Part shown: piece by piece, positions 44,235-54,163 of the stretch
Numbering within the stretch: the first letter of the stretch is position 1
How the letters are laid out: each line of letters begins with the position of its first letter
Source: Ruegeria sp. A3M17
GTDB taxonomy: Bacteria > Pseudomonadota > Alphaproteobacteria > Rhodobacterales > Rhodobacteraceae
Assembly: GCF_003318255.1 (NCBI RefSeq)
Contig: NZ_QOCF01000014.1
Span: 310,001-374,000 of the forward strand
Length of the DNA stretch: 64,000 nt
Direction: 5' to 3'
Program-made: the position numbers and the translations under genes
The notes under the pieces: generated by a model
What the model was told of the DNA's origin: nothing
What the model saw: only the letters and a program-made list of their open reading frames with translations
Database searches by the model: none

Positions 44235-45506
44235 TCAAACCTGGCCGGGGTCTTCTCTGGCCGGGTCATTTGCCCAGTCGACGGCTTCAAACGCAGATTG
44301 GGTGTTTGGTGCTTTCACGAGATTGGGTATGGCTCCTGGGTCGTAGCTTCGCCATGGGCTCGACGTGATCGCCTTGCAATGCCAAATGCCATGCTCTTTA
44401 GGGGTGATCAAGCTTCCACGCGACCTTAACAGGCCGATCGTGTGAATGTGCCATGAAGAAAACCATAGCGGACCGGAAGGAACGATACAGTACTTGGCCC
44501 TACACAGTTTGTCGCCGGGTGTTTTGCGTATGTGGTCTGAATGGCGGAAGTCCTCGGTGAGGCCAGAATCGGGGTATCTCCATTCAACGCCTAGACGGAT
44601 CAAACCTGTTGGCCGCTCACGAGTTAGGTCGAAAATCCTGCCTTTCTTGCTCCATACCAATTCGTCAATGTCGCACTGCAATACGGCGCGGGAACCGGAA
44701 AGAAATCTAATTCGCGCGATATTCAAAAGGGTGGTCTGCAAAAACTCGGTATTGTATCGTAGCTTTCCCTTTTTGTCGCGCGTCGCTAACCCGAAGCGAA
44801 ATGGGGCAGATAACACAACAGGATCTGCGATCCCGCCCCTTTTTAGCGCATCACGAATATCGTCCAGACCATACCGGGAAGAAGCATTGTCAAAGAACAA
44901 CATCTGCTCCAGCCCATGCACCTGGCAATGGTAACGGGCAAAATCTTCAATCCAGGTCAGGTCGTTGTCACGTGACAAGGTTACAGCCACGTTTTTCCCA
45001 GCGTGAGGGGCTGAATCTTGCTGGACCGAATTCACCGGAGACTCGACACTTGAACCGCCCCATTCGAACCTAAGGGTTTGTGGCTTCTTTGATGCCCGGA
45101 TGATCAATGCATCATAGAATTCATGGGACTTCAGGCGGGGTTTTCCGACTTTGTCTTCATCCAGGTAAAACTGGCCTTCTCGGATCAAGTGGTACAGGCC
45201 GAACAGTTTGGGACAAAAAACCACCAGGTTGCCTCGGTCCCAAAATGCATCGTACCAGAACGTGTCATAGTCGTACACGTGCTCGGTATAGTCCGGGCCA
45301 ACATGACCCGGTTTCATTTCGCGGCTCAGCCCAAGTTCCGTCAGGCTGCTGGAGGCAAAAACCGGATAGTGTTCTTGTGTCAATGTCGTTGCCTTAACCT
45401 TGCTGGCAATTTCAAATTGTTGCCGCCAACTTACATGCGCTTGGATCGCGAGATCTCCGGTATTTCTTGCGCTGGATTCAGTCGCCCGGATCCTTTGCCG
45501 GGTCAT
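44235..45506 (-). CDS. Glycosyltransferase (GT92/GT2-like, DUF23-type)
   Basis: A protein of up to 423 residues with a glycosyltransferase core in the C-terminal two thirds: NVAVTLSRDNDLTWIEDFAR (split: NVAVTLSRDN, WIEDFAR), then YHCQVHGLEQMLFFDNAS and the DxD motif QCDIDELVW. This matches the pattern of single-domain GT92-like enzymes that modify surface polysaccharides. The start is uncertain: the ATG at 45506 overlaps the VOC gene by 29 bp and lacks a ribosome site, while a TTG at 45383 has AAGG upstream. The DNA is more AT-rich than the neighbours, suggesting acquisition. Convergent with the RND pump gene. Confidence 0.7.
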   Translation of the reverse strand: MTRQRIRATESSARNTGDLAIQAHVSWRQQFEIASKVKATTLTQEHYPVFASSSLTELGLSREMKPGHVGPDYTEHVYDYDTFWYDAFWDRGNLVVFCPKLFGLYHLIREGQFYLDEDKVGKPRLKSHEFYDALIIRASKKPQTLRFEWGGSSVESPVNSVQQDSAPHAGKNVAVTLSRDNDLTWIEDFARYHCQVHGLEQMLFFDNASSRYGLDDIRDALKRGGIADPVVLSAPFRFGLATRDKKGKLRYNTEFLQTTLLNIARIRFLSGSRAVLQCDIDELVWSKKGRIFDLTRERPTGLIRLGVEWRYPDSGLTEDFRHSDHIRKTPGDKLCRAKYCIVPSGPLWFSSWHIHTIGLLRSRGSLITPKEHGIWHCKAITSSPWRSYDPGAIPNLVKAPNTQSAFEAVDWANDPAREDPGQV

Positions 45507-45888
45507 AGTGGTAATGAAAACAGGACAGTTTGTTCCCGTCAGGGTCACGCAGATAAGTGACATAGAAATCAGGAGCGTAATAGTCCCTAGTGCTCGGAGC
45601 GCCGGCGTCTGTGCCGCCATGCTCCAACCCCGCGGTGTGAAATTGTCTGACCGTTGCGGCGCTTTGCGTAGGAAATGCGATCATCGTCCCGTTGCTCACC
45701 TTGGCAGGGTTCCCGTCAAAGGGCGTGCATATCCAGAACCCGGTCCCATCGTCTGGTTCGGTTCCCCAACCCGCGCGATCATTGGTCCATCCCGGAAGGC
45801 GTGGCAGTTCCAGGACAGAAAAGATCGCGTCATAGAACGTAATGGCCCGCGACAGGTCATTTGTTCCATAGGTGGCGTAAAGGCGCAC
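45478..45888 (-). CDS. VOC-family (glyoxalase/bleomycin-resistance fold) protein
   Basis: A 136-residue vicinal-oxygen-chelate protein: YATYGTNDLSRAITFYDAIF at the start, and the second module VTYLRDPDGNKLSCFHYH at the end. YGTND near the start lacks the usual metal His, so the enzyme activity, if any, is unclear. It starts at a GTG with GGGGGAAG upstream. The glycosyltransferase frame overlaps its end. Members of this group are often annotated as dioxygenase-like without evidence. Confidence 0.8.
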   Translation of the reverse strand: MRLYATYGTNDLSRAITFYDAIFSVLELPRLPGWTNDRAGWGTEPDDGTGFWICTPFDGNPAKVSNGTMIAFPTQSAATVRQFHTAGLEHGGTDAGAPSTRDYYAPDFYVTYLRDPDGNKLSCFHYHYDPAKDPGD

Positions 45889-45943
45889 GGCTTCCCCCGA
45901 TTTCGGGACAGTATCACACGTCTTTTATATCGGAGGGTTACAG

Positions 45944-45968
45944 AAAAACAGCACTGAAAGCTGTTTTT
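45944..45968 (-). terminator. Rho-independent terminator of the 24-residue lipoprotein gene
   Basis: A perfect 9-bp stem AAAAACAGC/GCTGTTTTT (45944-45952 with 45960-45968), 7-base loop, with the T-run inside the 3' arm when read on the minus strand. It overlaps the TAA stop of the lipoprotein gene by two bases. Its symmetry allows it to work in both directions. Confidence 0.8.
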
Positions 45969-46041
45969 AGATCAGCGGGACAAAGGGCACATCACACGCT
46001 GCAAGCGTCATAATTGCGGCGAAAACCATAAACCTGCGCAT
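45967..46041 (-). CDS. Tiny lipoprotein, 24 residues
   Basis: An ATG at 46041 opens a 24-codon frame preceded by AGAAGGA, an excellent ribosome site 9 nt away. The product starts MRRFMVFAAIMT, carries the lipobox LAAC (residues 13-16, Cys16) and ends DVPFVPLI, then TAA. It has a basic n-region and hydrophobic h-region, so it should be an eight- or nine-residue acylated peptide after processing by Lgt and signal peptidase II. A hairpin terminator follows immediately. It lies downstream of carB on the same strand, after the carB terminator. It is too short for usual gene callers. Function unknown. Confidence 0.7.
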   Translation of the reverse strand: MRRFMVFAAIMTLAACDVPFVPLI

Positions 46042-46076
46042 TTGTTTTTTTCCTTCTGCTCTATCATAGAAAAGAT

Positions 46077-46109
46077 GCGCGCCCGGCGACATAAGGTCAA
46101 CGGGCGCGC
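46077..46109 (-). terminator. Rho-independent terminator of carB
   Basis: GCGCGCCCG/CGGGCGCGC 9-bp stem (46077-46085 with 46101-46109) and a 15-base loop, followed on the minus strand by ATCTTTTCTATG. It lies 35 bp after the carB stop. Its loop contains TTGACC on the minus strand, a possible -35 for the following lipoprotein gene. Confidence 0.78.
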
Positions 46110-46143
46110 GAAACGTTCGGTCATGTAAGCAGGTTAAGGCCGA

Positions 46144-49100
46144 TCAGCCCTGCAGCGATCTAACCTCGACATCACCCTCGGCCTGCGCCTTGATCGCCAG
46201 CGCGGCGGCGTGGCTTGCGGCAGCCGTCGTGTAGTACGGGATCTTGTCATACAGTGCGATGGATCGGATGGCCTTGCTGTCCTCAACCGCTTGCGCACCT
46301 TCGGTGGTGTTCATCAACAGCTGAACCTGGCCGTCTTTCAACATGTCGACCACGTCCGGGCGGCCCTCATAGACCTTGTTGACGATCTCACAGGCAACGC
46401 CTTGCTCGGCCAACCAGCTTTGTGTGCCACGGGTCGCGACGAGCGAGAAGCCCTGTTCCGTCAGAACCTGAGCGGCTTCAAGCATGGCCGCACCCTTGTC
46501 GGCGTCCTTGATCGAGATAAACGCGCGACCCGAGGACGGCAGAACCATGCCTGCGCCCATCTGCGCCTTGAGGAAGGCACGCGGGAAGTCGCGGTCCCAG
46601 CCCATGACCTCGCCGGTCGAGCGCATTTCCGGGCCCAGAATGGTGTCGACGCCCGGGAAGCGGGCAAAAGGCAAAACAGCCTCTTTCACCGAGAACCACG
46701 GCATGTCCGGATCGGCCAGCGTCATCTGGTCGGCAATCTTGGTGTCCTGACCTTCCTTATATGCGGGACGCATGGGAAAGTTCGACAGTTTCTCACCGGC
46801 CATGACGCGCGCTGCAATCGAAGCAATCGCACTGTCGGTCGCCTTGGCCACAAACGGTACTGTCCGCGAGGCGCGCGGGTTCACTTCGATCAGGTAAATC
46901 TCATCGTCCTTGATCGCGAACTGCACATTCATCAGGCCGACAACGTTCAGCGCTTTGGCCAGCTTGAACGTCTGACCCTTGATCTGATCGATAATCTCTG
47001 ACGACAAAGAGTAGGGCGGCAGCGAACAGGCCGAGTCGCCGGAATGGACGCCCGCCTCTTCGATATGCTGCATGATGCCGGCCACATGCACGTCGGTGCC
47101 ATCGCACAGCGCATCCACGTCCAGCTCAACTGCACCGGCCAAGTAGCTGTCCAGCAGCACTGGGCTGTCGCCCGAGACGACCACAGCCTCGTTGATGTAG
47201 CGCCTCAGTTGATCCATATCGCGCACGATTTCCATCGCGCGACCGCCCAGAACGTAAGAGGGGCGGATCACCAGCGGGAAACCGATCTCTTCAGCAATAT
47301 CCAGCGCCTGCGCGTCGGTTGAAGCGATGCCGTTTCTGGGCTGTTTCAGGCCCAGATCATTGACCAGCGCCTGAAAGCGTTCACGGTCTTCGGCCAGGTC
47401 GATGGCATCCGGAGTGGTGCCCAGGATCGGAATGCCTTCGGCTTCCAGCGCGTTGGCCAGTTTCAGAGGGGTTTGACCGCCGTACTGAACGATCACACCA
47501 TGCAACGTGCCGTTTTCCTGTTCTTTCGTCAGGATTTCCATGACGTGTTCAAAAGTCAGCGGTTCAAAATACAGACGATCCGAGGTGTCATAGTCGGTCG
47601 ACACGGTCTCGGGGTTGCAGTTGATCATGATGGTTTCATAACCAGCCTCGGTCAGCGCAAAACAGGCGTGGCAGCAGCAATAATCGAACTCGATGCCCTG
47701 ACCAATCCGATTCGGGCCACCGCCGAGGATGACGACTTTCTTACGGTCAGACGGACGCGCCTCGCATTCAACGTCACCCATCATGGGGGCTTCGTAGGTC
47801 GAGTACATATAGGGCGTCTGCGCCTCGAACTCGGCGGCGCAGGTGTCAATGCGTTTGAACACGGCTGTAACGCCCAGATTGCGGCGCGCCCGGCGGACGT
47901 TGTCTTCGTCACGACCTGTCAGATTGCCCAAACGCGCGTCAGTAAAGCCCAGCATCTTGAGCTTGCGGATGCCTTCCTCGGTCACGGGCAGGCCGTCTTT
48001 GCGCACTTGGCGTTCGGCTTCGATGATGTCGCGGATACGGGCAAGGAACCAAGGGTCGAACTTGGTTACACCGAAGATCTCATCATCGGTCAGCCCGTGG
48101 CGCATGGCTTGCGCGATGGTGCGCAGACGGTCAGGGGTCTGCTGGCTGATTGCCTTGATAACGGCGGCCTTGTCGTCGACTTCGTCCCAGACGCCAACGT
48201 TCAGGCCGGGGATTTCGATCTCATCAAACCCGGTCAGGCCCGATTCCATTGAAGCCAGCGCCTTTTGCATCGATTCGTGAATCGTGCGGCCGATGGACAT
48301 CGCCTCACCCACCGATTTCATGGCGGTGGTCAGGTAGGGCTCGGACCCAGGGAATTTCTCGAACGCGAATTTCGGGATCTTGGTGACGACATAGTCGATG
48401 GTCGGCTCGAACGAGGCCGGGGTGACCTTGGTGATGTCGTTGTCCAGCTCGTCCAGCGTATAACCGACGGCCAGCTTGGCCGCGATCTTGGCAATCGGGA
48501 AACCGGTTGCCTTTGACGCCAGCGCCGAAGACCGCGATACGCGCGGGTTCATCTCGATCACGACCATCCGTCCGTCGACCGGGTTGATCGCCCATTGCAC
48601 GTTCGATCCGCCGGTCTCGACGCCGATCTCCCGCAGCACGGCAATCGAGTGATTGCGCATGACCTGGTATTCTTTGTCGGTCAGCGTCAGCGCCGGGGCA
48701 ACGGTGATCGAGTCACCCGTGTGCACACCCATTGGGTCGATGTTTTCGATGGAGCAGACGATGATGGCGTTGTCGGCGGTGTCGCGCACCACTTCCATCT
48801 CGTATTCTTTCCAACCCAAAAGGCTTTCGTCGATCAGGATCTGGCCCACTGGCGAGGCATCCATGCCGGTGCGACAAATATGGATATAGTCTTCGCGGTT
48901 ATACGCCACGCCGCCGCCGGTGCCGCCCAGGGTAAAGGCGGGGCGGATGATGGCGGGTAAGCCCACATTTTCAAGGGTTTCAAGGGCCAGCGCCACAGCG
49001 GCGTCCAGGTCTTTCTTGCCGTTCTCGTTCTTGGGGGCAGTGACGATCTCGGCCTTTGGGTTTTCAATGCCCAGCCGGTCCATCGCCTCGCGGAACAGGG

Positions 49101-49488
49101 CGCGGTCTTCGGCCATTTCGATGGCGTCGCGCTTGGCGCCGATCATCTCGACGCTGAACTTGTCCAGCACACCCATCTCTTCCAGCGCGAGCGAGGTGTT
49201 CAGGCCGGTCTGCCCGCCCATGGTGGGCAGCAGCGCGTCGGGGCGTTCTTTTTCAATGATCTTGGCGACAACTTCGGGCGTGATCGGTTCGATATATGTC
49301 GCGTCGGCCAGCCCGGGGTCGGTCATGATCGTGGCAGGGTTTGAGTTCACCAGAATAACCCGGTACCCTTCTTCCCGTAGTGCCTTGCAGGCCTGAGCGC
49401 CGGAATAGTCGAACTCGCAAGCCTGACCAATAACAATGGGGCCCGCCCCGATGATCATGATCGACTGAATGTCGGTTCTTCTCGGCAT
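46144..49488 (-). CDS. carB: Carbamoyl-phosphate synthase large subunit
   Basis: Makes carbamoyl phosphate from bicarbonate, ammonia (via CarA) and two ATP, for arginine and pyrimidines. At 1114 residues it has two ATP-grasp halves, each with its own carbamate/ATP motifs ([17 protein letters not shown] near the start, [17 protein letters not shown] in the second half), an oligomerisation domain between them and a C-terminal allosteric MGS-like domain (from about 960). The ATG at 49488 has AAGGA 8 nt upstream; the frame opens at a GTG two codons earlier. Its partner carA is not in this window. Divergent from pabB. Confidence 0.97.
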   Translation of the reverse strand: MPRRTDIQSIMIIGAGPIVIGQACEFDYSGAQACKALREEGYRVILVNSNPATIMTDPGLADATYIEPITPEVVAKIIEKERPDALLPTMGGQTGLNTSLALEEMGVLDKFSVEMIGAKRDAIEMAEDRALFREAMDRLGIENPKAEIVTAPKNENGKKDLDAAVALALETLENVGLPAIIRPAFTLGGTGGGVAYNREDYIHICRTGMDASPVGQILIDESLLGWKEYEMEVVRDTADNAIIVCSIENIDPMGVHTGDSITVAPALTLTDKEYQVMRNHSIAVLREIGVETGGSNVQWAINPVDGRMVVIEMNPRVSRSSALASKATGFPIAKIAAKLAVGYTLDELDNDITKVTPASFEPTIDYVVTKIPKFAFEKFPGSEPYLTTAMKSVGEAMSIGRTIHESMQKALASMESGLTGFDEIEIPGLNVGVWDEVDDKAAVIKAISQQTPDRLRTIAQAMRHGLTDDEIFGVTKFDPWFLARIRDIIEAERQVRKDGLPVTEEGIRKLKMLGFTDARLGNLTGRDEDNVRRARRNLGVTAVFKRIDTCAAEFEAQTPYMYSTYEAPMMGDVECEARPSDRKKVVILGGGPNRIGQGIEFDYCCCHACFALTEAGYETIMINCNPETVSTDYDTSDRLYFEPLTFEHVMEILTKEQENGTLHGVIVQYGGQTPLKLANALEAEGIPILGTTPDAIDLAEDRERFQALVNDLGLKQPRNGIASTDAQALDIAEEIGFPLVIRPSYVLGGRAMEIVRDMDQLRRYINEAVVVSGDSPVLLDSYLAGAVELDVDALCDGTDVHVAGIMQHIEEAGVHSGDSACSLPPYSLSSEIIDQIKGQTFKLAKALNVVGLMNVQFAIKDDEIYLIEVNPRASRTVPFVAKATDSAIASIAARVMAGEKLSNFPMRPAYKEGQDTKIADQMTLADPDMPWFSVKEAVLPFARFPGVDTILGPEMRSTGEVMGWDRDFPRAFLKAQMGAGMVLPSSGRAFISIKDADKGAAMLEAAQVLTEQGFSLVATRGTQSWLAEQGVACEIVNKVYEGRPDVVDMLKDGQVQLLMNTTEGAQAVEDSKAIRSIALYDKIPYYTTAAASHAAALAIKAQAEGDVEVRSLQG

Positions 49489-49658
49489 GGCCACGTTCCT
49501 TCGATTGTCCGCGATTCAGGGCGCCCCCAAGCGCCCAAATTGTCCTGCGTTATAGGGACCGCGCGAAAAGGTGCAAGGGGGATCGGAAACAGGGGCGAAA
49601 TTGCCGCTTTCCCCCCTTTCCCTTGGCGGCGTATTCTCTATACCGCGCAGCACGACAA

Positions 49659-50792
49659 ATGAGGATGCAATTGCGTATTCGTTTTGATCAGGGGCCAGCC
49701 GGGTCAGGAACCAGTTTTGACAGGCCAGCCGAAATGATCCGCGCGGACAATGCGGAGGACGTGCCCCAGGCGTTGGCGGCGCTGGACGAGGCGCGCGCGC
49801 AAGGCGCATGGTTGGCCGGCTATGCCAGTTATGAGCTGGGGTACGTGCTTGAGCCGCGCCTGTCTGAGCGCATGCCAGATGGCCGCCGGCTGCCTTTACT
49901 ATGCTTTGGCGTTTATGATCGCCCCATTCAGAGTGAACTGCCCGCTGCATCCGGCGGCGTGACCCATTTTGAACCGCGCTGGGATGAGGCGCGGTACACG
50001 CAGGCGTTTCAACACGTGCATGACGCCATTGGGGCAGGGGATATCTATCAGGCCAACCTGACATTCCCGATTGATATGACCATACAGGGCGACAGCGCCG
50101 CGCTTTATGCCGCGCTCACGGCCGGACAGCCCGTGGGTCACGGCGCGCTGATCCAGCAGGATGGGTTGCCCGATCTACTCAGCCGGTCTCCCGAGCTGTT
50201 CTTTCGCACAAACGCGGACCGCGGAATCGAAACCCGCCCAATGAAGGGGACCCAACCCCGCAGCGAGGATATGGCTGAAGACGCCCGGCGTCGCGCGTTC
50301 CTGGCGATCGACGAAAAGAACCGGGCTGAAAATCTGATGATCGTCGACCTGTTGCGCAACGATATCAGCCGCGTCGCGATGCCCGGATCTGTCAAGGTGC
50401 CTGAGCTGTTCAAGGTCGAGACCTATGCGACCGTGCATCAGATGATCTCGCTGGTGCAGGCGCAGCTACATATGGGCGCCGAGCTGTCCGATATCCTGAC
50501 TGCTCTGTTTCCCTGCGGTTCCATCACCGGTGCCCCCAAAATTCGTGCCATGGAGATTCTGTCCGATCTCGAACCCTGGCCTCGCGATGTTTATTGCGGT
50601 GCGATCGGCTGGGCCGCGCCGGACGGGCGTTCCGAATTCAACGTGGCGATCCGGACGCTGATGGTCGAAGATGGCGCGGCCACCCTCAATGTCGGCGGTG
50701 GAGTGATCTGGGACAGCACGGCCCCATCGGAATATGAGGAAGCGCTATGGAAAGCTCGCTTTGCCCACCAGCTGACCCTGACTTCCGCCTGA
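49659..50792 (+). CDS. pabB: Aminodeoxychorismate synthase component I
   Basis: Converts chorismate and ammonia to 4-amino-4-deoxychorismate for folate (377 residues, the chorismate-binding domain without a fused amidotransferase). Motifs are RPMKGTQPR (the PIKGT element, with Met), DEKNRAENLMIVDLLRND (split: DEKNRAEN, DLLRND), FPCGSITGAPKIRAM and NVGGGVIWDS. Two closely spaced ATGs (49659 and 49665) are possible starts. It overlaps pabC by 46 nt. The glutamine amidotransferase subunit pabA is not in view. Confidence 0.92.
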   Translation: MRMQLRIRFDQGPAGSGTSFDRPAEMIRADNAEDVPQALAALDEARAQGAWLAGYASYELGYVLEPRLSERMPDGRRLPLLCFGVYDRPIQSELPAASGGVTHFEPRWDEARYTQAFQHVHDAIGAGDIYQANLTFPIDMTIQGDSAALYAALTAGQPVGHGALIQQDGLPDLLSRSPELFFRTNADRGIETRPMKGTQPRSEDMAEDARRRAFLAIDEKNRAENLMIVDLLRNDISRVAMPGSVKVPELFKVETYATVHQMISLVQAQLHMGAELSDILTALFPCGSITGAPKIRAMEILSDLEPWPRDVYCGAIGWAAPDGRSEFNVAIRTLMVEDGAATLNVGGGVIWDSTAPSEYEEALWKARFAHQLTLTSA

Positions 50793-51394
50793 TCGAAACA
50801 CTCGCCTTTCGACCCGGGCAAGGGTTTGTTCGCCGGAATCGACATCTATCCCGTATGGCTCGGTCAGCTGCGGCCATGGACATTCCTTTCGATGCGGGCG
50901 CGGCCATCCAAGCACTGGACACTGTCGCAGGGCAATCACCTCTGCGGTGCCGGCTTACGCTGGCAGTTGATGGAACATACGATGTGACAACCGGAGTACT
51001 GGCCGATAACCCACCATTATGGCGGGTCGCGGTCACCAAAATGCGGCTTTCCGCGTCGGATGTTTGGTTGCAGCACAAGACGACACAACGCTCTGTTTAT
51101 GACACGGCCCGCGCATCGCTGCCGGACGGAATAGACGAATTTCTGTTCCTGAACGAACGTGACGAGCTGTGCGAAGGGACCATCACCAACCTGTTCCTGC
51201 ACATGCCGGACGGCCGACGTCTGACGCCAAAGCTGACCTGCGGTTTGCTTCCGGGAATTCTGCGTGAAGAACTGCTTGATAATAAACAGGTTACCGAAAG
51301 CGTCTTGTTCTTGACCGATCTGAAAAATGCGGAAAAAGTTTTCGTAGGGAATTCCTTACGTGGCCTGATCCGGGCGGAGTTGGCGGTATTGTGA
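50747..51394 (+). CDS. pabC: Aminodeoxychorismate lyase-like class IV aminotransferase
   Basis: A 215-residue fold-type IV PLP enzyme. The Schiff-base Lys111 is in LQHKTTQRSVYD, and the conserved ERDELCEGTITNLFL follows. It probably releases pyruvate from aminodeoxychorismate to give p-aminobenzoate. It is shorter than typical PabC (about 270), as is common when fused or coupled to PabB. It overlaps pabB by 46 nt in another frame and overlaps the CPBP gene by 4 nt (GTGA), so pabB-pabC-CPBP are probably co-translated. Confidence 0.85.
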   Translation: MESSLCPPADPDFRLIETLAFRPGQGFVRRNRHLSRMARSAAAMDIPFDAGAAIQALDTVAGQSPLRCRLTLAVDGTYDVTTGVLADNPPLWRVAVTKMRLSASDVWLQHKTTQRSVYDTARASLPDGIDEFLFLNERDELCEGTITNLFLHMPDGRRLTPKLTCGLLPGILREELLDNKQVTESVLFLTDLKNAEKVFVGNSLRGLIRAELAVL

Positions 51395-52062
51395 GCAAAC
51401 AAAGTGATTGGGCGCATGACGGGTCGCTTCACCTGCGGTTACGGCTGGAGTTCGGTCTGTTCTTTGTCGCAGTACCAGTTCTGATTGCAGTCTTCTTCCC
51501 TCCGAATTGGATGTTTCCGTCGCTGTTCACCTTCACGGCCATCGGTATCATCCTGCTCCACTACACACCTGGCTTTTCCTGGGCCGAACTTCGGTACAAC
51601 TGGCGCAATTGGACGTGGCGCGAGCTCGCTCTTTTCACTGTCGCCATGGCGGCGTTTTGCTCGGCGGTCGTCATGGCGATGCGACCGGATGTTGCATTTC
51701 GCATGCTTATCTACCGGCCCGAATTCCTGGCTGTGATCTGGCTGGCTTACCCGATTGCTTCGGCCCTTCCGCAAGAGCTTTTGTTCCGGTCGCTGTTCTT
51801 CCGCCGCTACCAGGCGATCCTGCCAAACGGGAAGGCGGCTTACCTGCTGAACGCGTCCCTGTTTTCGCTGGCCCACCTGATGTACTGGAGCTGGATCGTC
51901 GCCGTCATGACCTTTGGCGGAGGGCTGTTGTTCACCTGGGCCTACCGCCAACGCGGGTCGTTTTTCTACGCGGTCCTGCTGCACGCGATTGCGGGAAATA
52001 TCATCTTTGCGGCCGGTCTGGGCATCTATTTCTATTCCGGCAACGTGCAAAGGCCGTTTTGA
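51391..52062 (+). CDS. CPBP-family intramembrane glutamic protease-like protein
   Basis: A 223-residue membrane protein with about six helices and the CPBP (Abi/CAAX-like) motifs: LPQELLFRS (127-135, with Glu129 and Arg133), FSLAHLMYW and LLHAIAGNIIFA. The first Glu of the usual EExxxR is Gln128, which also occurs in part of the family. Functions in bacteria include prenyl-protein-like processing and bacteriocin immunity; the target here is unknown. It starts at a GTG overlapping pabC. aspS follows after 78 bp. The link to folate synthesis looks positional only. Confidence 0.78.
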   Translation: MSKQSDWAHDGSLHLRLRLEFGLFFVAVPVLIAVFFPPNWMFPSLFTFTAIGIILLHYTPGFSWAELRYNWRNWTWRELALFTVAMAAFCSAVVMAMRPDVAFRMLIYRPEFLAVIWLAYPIASALPQELLFRSLFFRRYQAILPNGKAAYLLNASLFSLAHLMYWSWIVAVMTFGGGLLFTWAYRQRGSFFYAVLLHAIAGNIIFAAGLGIYFYSGNVQRPF

Positions 52063-52140
52063 CGGCGCGACCTGCCTTGACTTTCCAAGCCTGACAGGGT
52101 GTACCGGCGCGACGAATTCTGCGCCCGAAGGGATAAATCC

Positions 52141-53916
52141 ATGCACGCCTACCGCAGCCACACCTGCGCCGCACTGACCGCCGCCAATGTCGGCGAAACC
52201 GTCCGCCTGTCCGGTTGGGTGCATCGGGTACGAGATCACGGCGGCGTGCTGTTCATCGATCTGCGCGACCATTTCGGCGTGACACAGGTTCTGTGTGACG
52301 GCGACAGTGCAGCCTTTGCCGAGCTTGAGAAAGTACGTTCGGAATGGTGTATCCGCATCGACGGCAACGTCAAGGCACGTGACCCGGAACTGGTGAACTC
52401 GAAACTGCCGACCGGCGAGATCGAAGTTTACGTTCGGGAGCTTGAGGTTCTGGGTGCTGCCGACGAACTGCCGCTGATGGTGTTCGGCGATCAGGAATAC
52501 CCCGAGGAAACGCGCCTGCGTTATCGCTATCTGGACCTGCGCCGCGAGGCGATGCAGAACAACATGACGCTGCGCTCGGACGTCGTATCGTCGATGCGCC
52601 GCCGCATGTGGGATAAAGGGTTCCGCGAATATCAGACGCCGATCATCACCGCCTCGTCGCCCGAAGGTGCACGTGACTTTCTGGTGCCGTCGCGCCTGCA
52701 TCCGGGCAAGTTCTACGCGCTGCCACAGGCCCCGCAGCAGTTCAAACAGCTGATCATGGTGTCGGGCTTCGACAAGTATTTTCAGATCGCGCCCTGCTTC
52801 CGGGACGAAGACCCGCGCGCCGACCGCTCGCCCACCGATTTCTACCAGCTTGACCTTGAGATGTCGTTTGTCGAACAGCAGGACGTGTTCGACACGATCC
52901 AGCCGGTTCTGACCGGTGTGTTCGAAGAGTTCGGCGGAGGGCGTAAGGTCGATCAGGAATGGCTGCAGATTTCCTACAAGGATGCTGCATTGTGGTACGG
53001 TTCCGACAAGCCGGACCTGCGCAACCCTATTAAAATGCAAGTGGTCTCTGACCACTTCCGCGGGTCTGGCTTCGCGATTTTCGCGAAGCTACTGGAGCAG
53101 GAAGGCACCGAAATCCGCGCCATCCCCGCGCCGACCGGTGGTAGCCGTAAGTTCTGCGACCGCATGAACGCCTTTGCTCAGAAAGAGGGTCTGCCCGGCA
53201 TGGGCTACATCTTCTGGCGCGATCAGGGCGAAGGGATGGAGGCCGCCGGTCCGCTGGCCAAGAATATCGGTCCTGAACGCACCGAGGCCATCCGTCAGCA
53301 ATTGGGTCTGGGTGTCGGCGATGCGGCATTCTTCCTGGGTGGCAAGCCGAAAGCCTTTGAAAAGGTCGCTGGTAAAGCGCGTGATGTGATTGGTGAGGAA
53401 CTGAACCTGACCGAGAAAGACCGCTTCGCCTTTGCCTGGATCGTGGATTTTCCGATCTACGAGCAGGACGAAGAATCCGGTGCCATCGACTTTGAACACA
53501 ACCCGTTTTCGATGCCGCAAGGCGGAATGGAGGCTCTGGAAGGCAATCCTCTGGACGTGCGCGGCTATCAGTACGACCTCGCCTGTAACGGATATGAGCT
53601 TGTGTCGGGTGCGATCCGAAACCACAAGCCCGAGATCATGCTGAAGGCCTTTGAGCTGGCAGGCTATGGCGAGGATGAAGTCAAAAGCCGCTTTGGTGCG
53701 CTGTTCAACGCCTTCCATTATGGTGCCCCGCCGCACGGTGGCTGCGCCGCTGGTATCGACCGTATCGTGATGCTGCTGGCCGATGAAGCCAACATCCGCG
53801 AGGTCATGATGTTCCCCATGAACCAGCGTGCCGAGGACCTGATGATGGACGCACCATCCGATCCGACTTCGGATCAGATGATGGAGCTGGGCCTGCGGAT
53901 CATCCCTCAGGACTAA
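52141..53916 (+). CDS. aspS: Aspartyl-tRNA synthetase
   Basis: Charges tRNA-Asp (591 residues). It has an N-terminal OB-fold anticodon-binding domain ([15 protein letters not shown]), class II motif 1/2 elements ([18 protein letters not shown]), the bacterial GAD insertion domain (about 285-420) and motif 3 ([19 protein letters not shown], split: [14 protein letters not shown]). The bacterial-type architecture may be non-discriminating and also make Asp-tRNA-Asn if asnS is absent. The ATG at 52141 has AAGGGA upstream; in-frame codons to 52099 are not conserved. Closed by a strong terminator. Confidence 0.97.
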   Translation: MHAYRSHTCAALTAANVGETVRLSGWVHRVRDHGGVLFIDLRDHFGVTQVLCDGDSAAFAELEKVRSEWCIRIDGNVKARDPELVNSKLPTGEIEVYVRELEVLGAADELPLMVFGDQEYPEETRLRYRYLDLRREAMQNNMTLRSDVVSSMRRRMWDKGFREYQTPIITASSPEGARDFLVPSRLHPGKFYALPQAPQQFKQLIMVSGFDKYFQIAPCFRDEDPRADRSPTDFYQLDLEMSFVEQQDVFDTIQPVLTGVFEEFGGGRKVDQEWLQISYKDAALWYGSDKPDLRNPIKMQVVSDHFRGSGFAIFAKLLEQEGTEIRAIPAPTGGSRKFCDRMNAFAQKEGLPGMGYIFWRDQGEGMEAAGPLAKNIGPERTEAIRQQLGLGVGDAAFFLGGKPKAFEKVAGKARDVIGEELNLTEKDRFAFAWIVDFPIYEQDEESGAIDFEHNPFSMPQGGMEALEGNPLDVRGYQYDLACNGYELVSGAIRNHKPEIMLKAFELAGYGEDEVKSRFGALFNAFHYGAPPHGGCAAGIDRIVMLLADEANIREVMMFPMNQRAEDLMMDAPSDPTSDQMMELGLRIIPQD

Positions 53917-53919
53917 AAA

Positions 53920-53958
53920 TGACAAAACCCGCTGCTTACCCTGCAGTGGGTTTTGTCA
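53920..53958 (+). terminator. Rho-independent terminator of aspS
   Basis: TGACAAAACCCGCTGC pairs with GCAGTGGGTTTTGTCA (16 bp, one G-T pair; 53920-53935 with 53943-53958), loop of 7. The AAAACCC/GGGTTTT core gives a T4 stretch in either direction. It starts 4 bp after the aspS stop. Confidence 0.85.
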
Positions 53959-54042
53959 TGGCTTGCGCTTGTGCAAAGGTCATGGCTATGGACCGGTATT
54001 CATAGCTTGGTCGCAGGTCTGCGTAGCCTGTTTGTTGGCGAC

Positions 54043-54162
54043 CTATTCCCATGGGTCCCTAAATGACTTCCGGCTGGAGCGAATATCGCGGGCGGTGGCG
54101 CGGGTTTGCCAGTAGACCCAAAGGCACAGGATCGTTGCAGTTATGAAGTAAGCGGTCGTCAT
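54043..54162 (-). CDS. Candidate 39-residue single-span membrane protein
   Basis: An ATG at 54162 lies one base after the TGA of the receiver gene (TGAGATG) and has GAGG upstream, so it could be translated by coupling. The product has one hydrophobic segment (AYFITATILCLWVYW, residues 4-18) followed by a basic tail (RATARDIRSSRKSF). No homologue is recalled. The position and ribosome site argue for a real gene; the small size argues for caution. Confidence 0.4.
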   Translation of the reverse strand: MTTAYFITATILCLWVYWQTRATARDIRSSRKSFRDPWE

Positions 54163-54163
54163 C

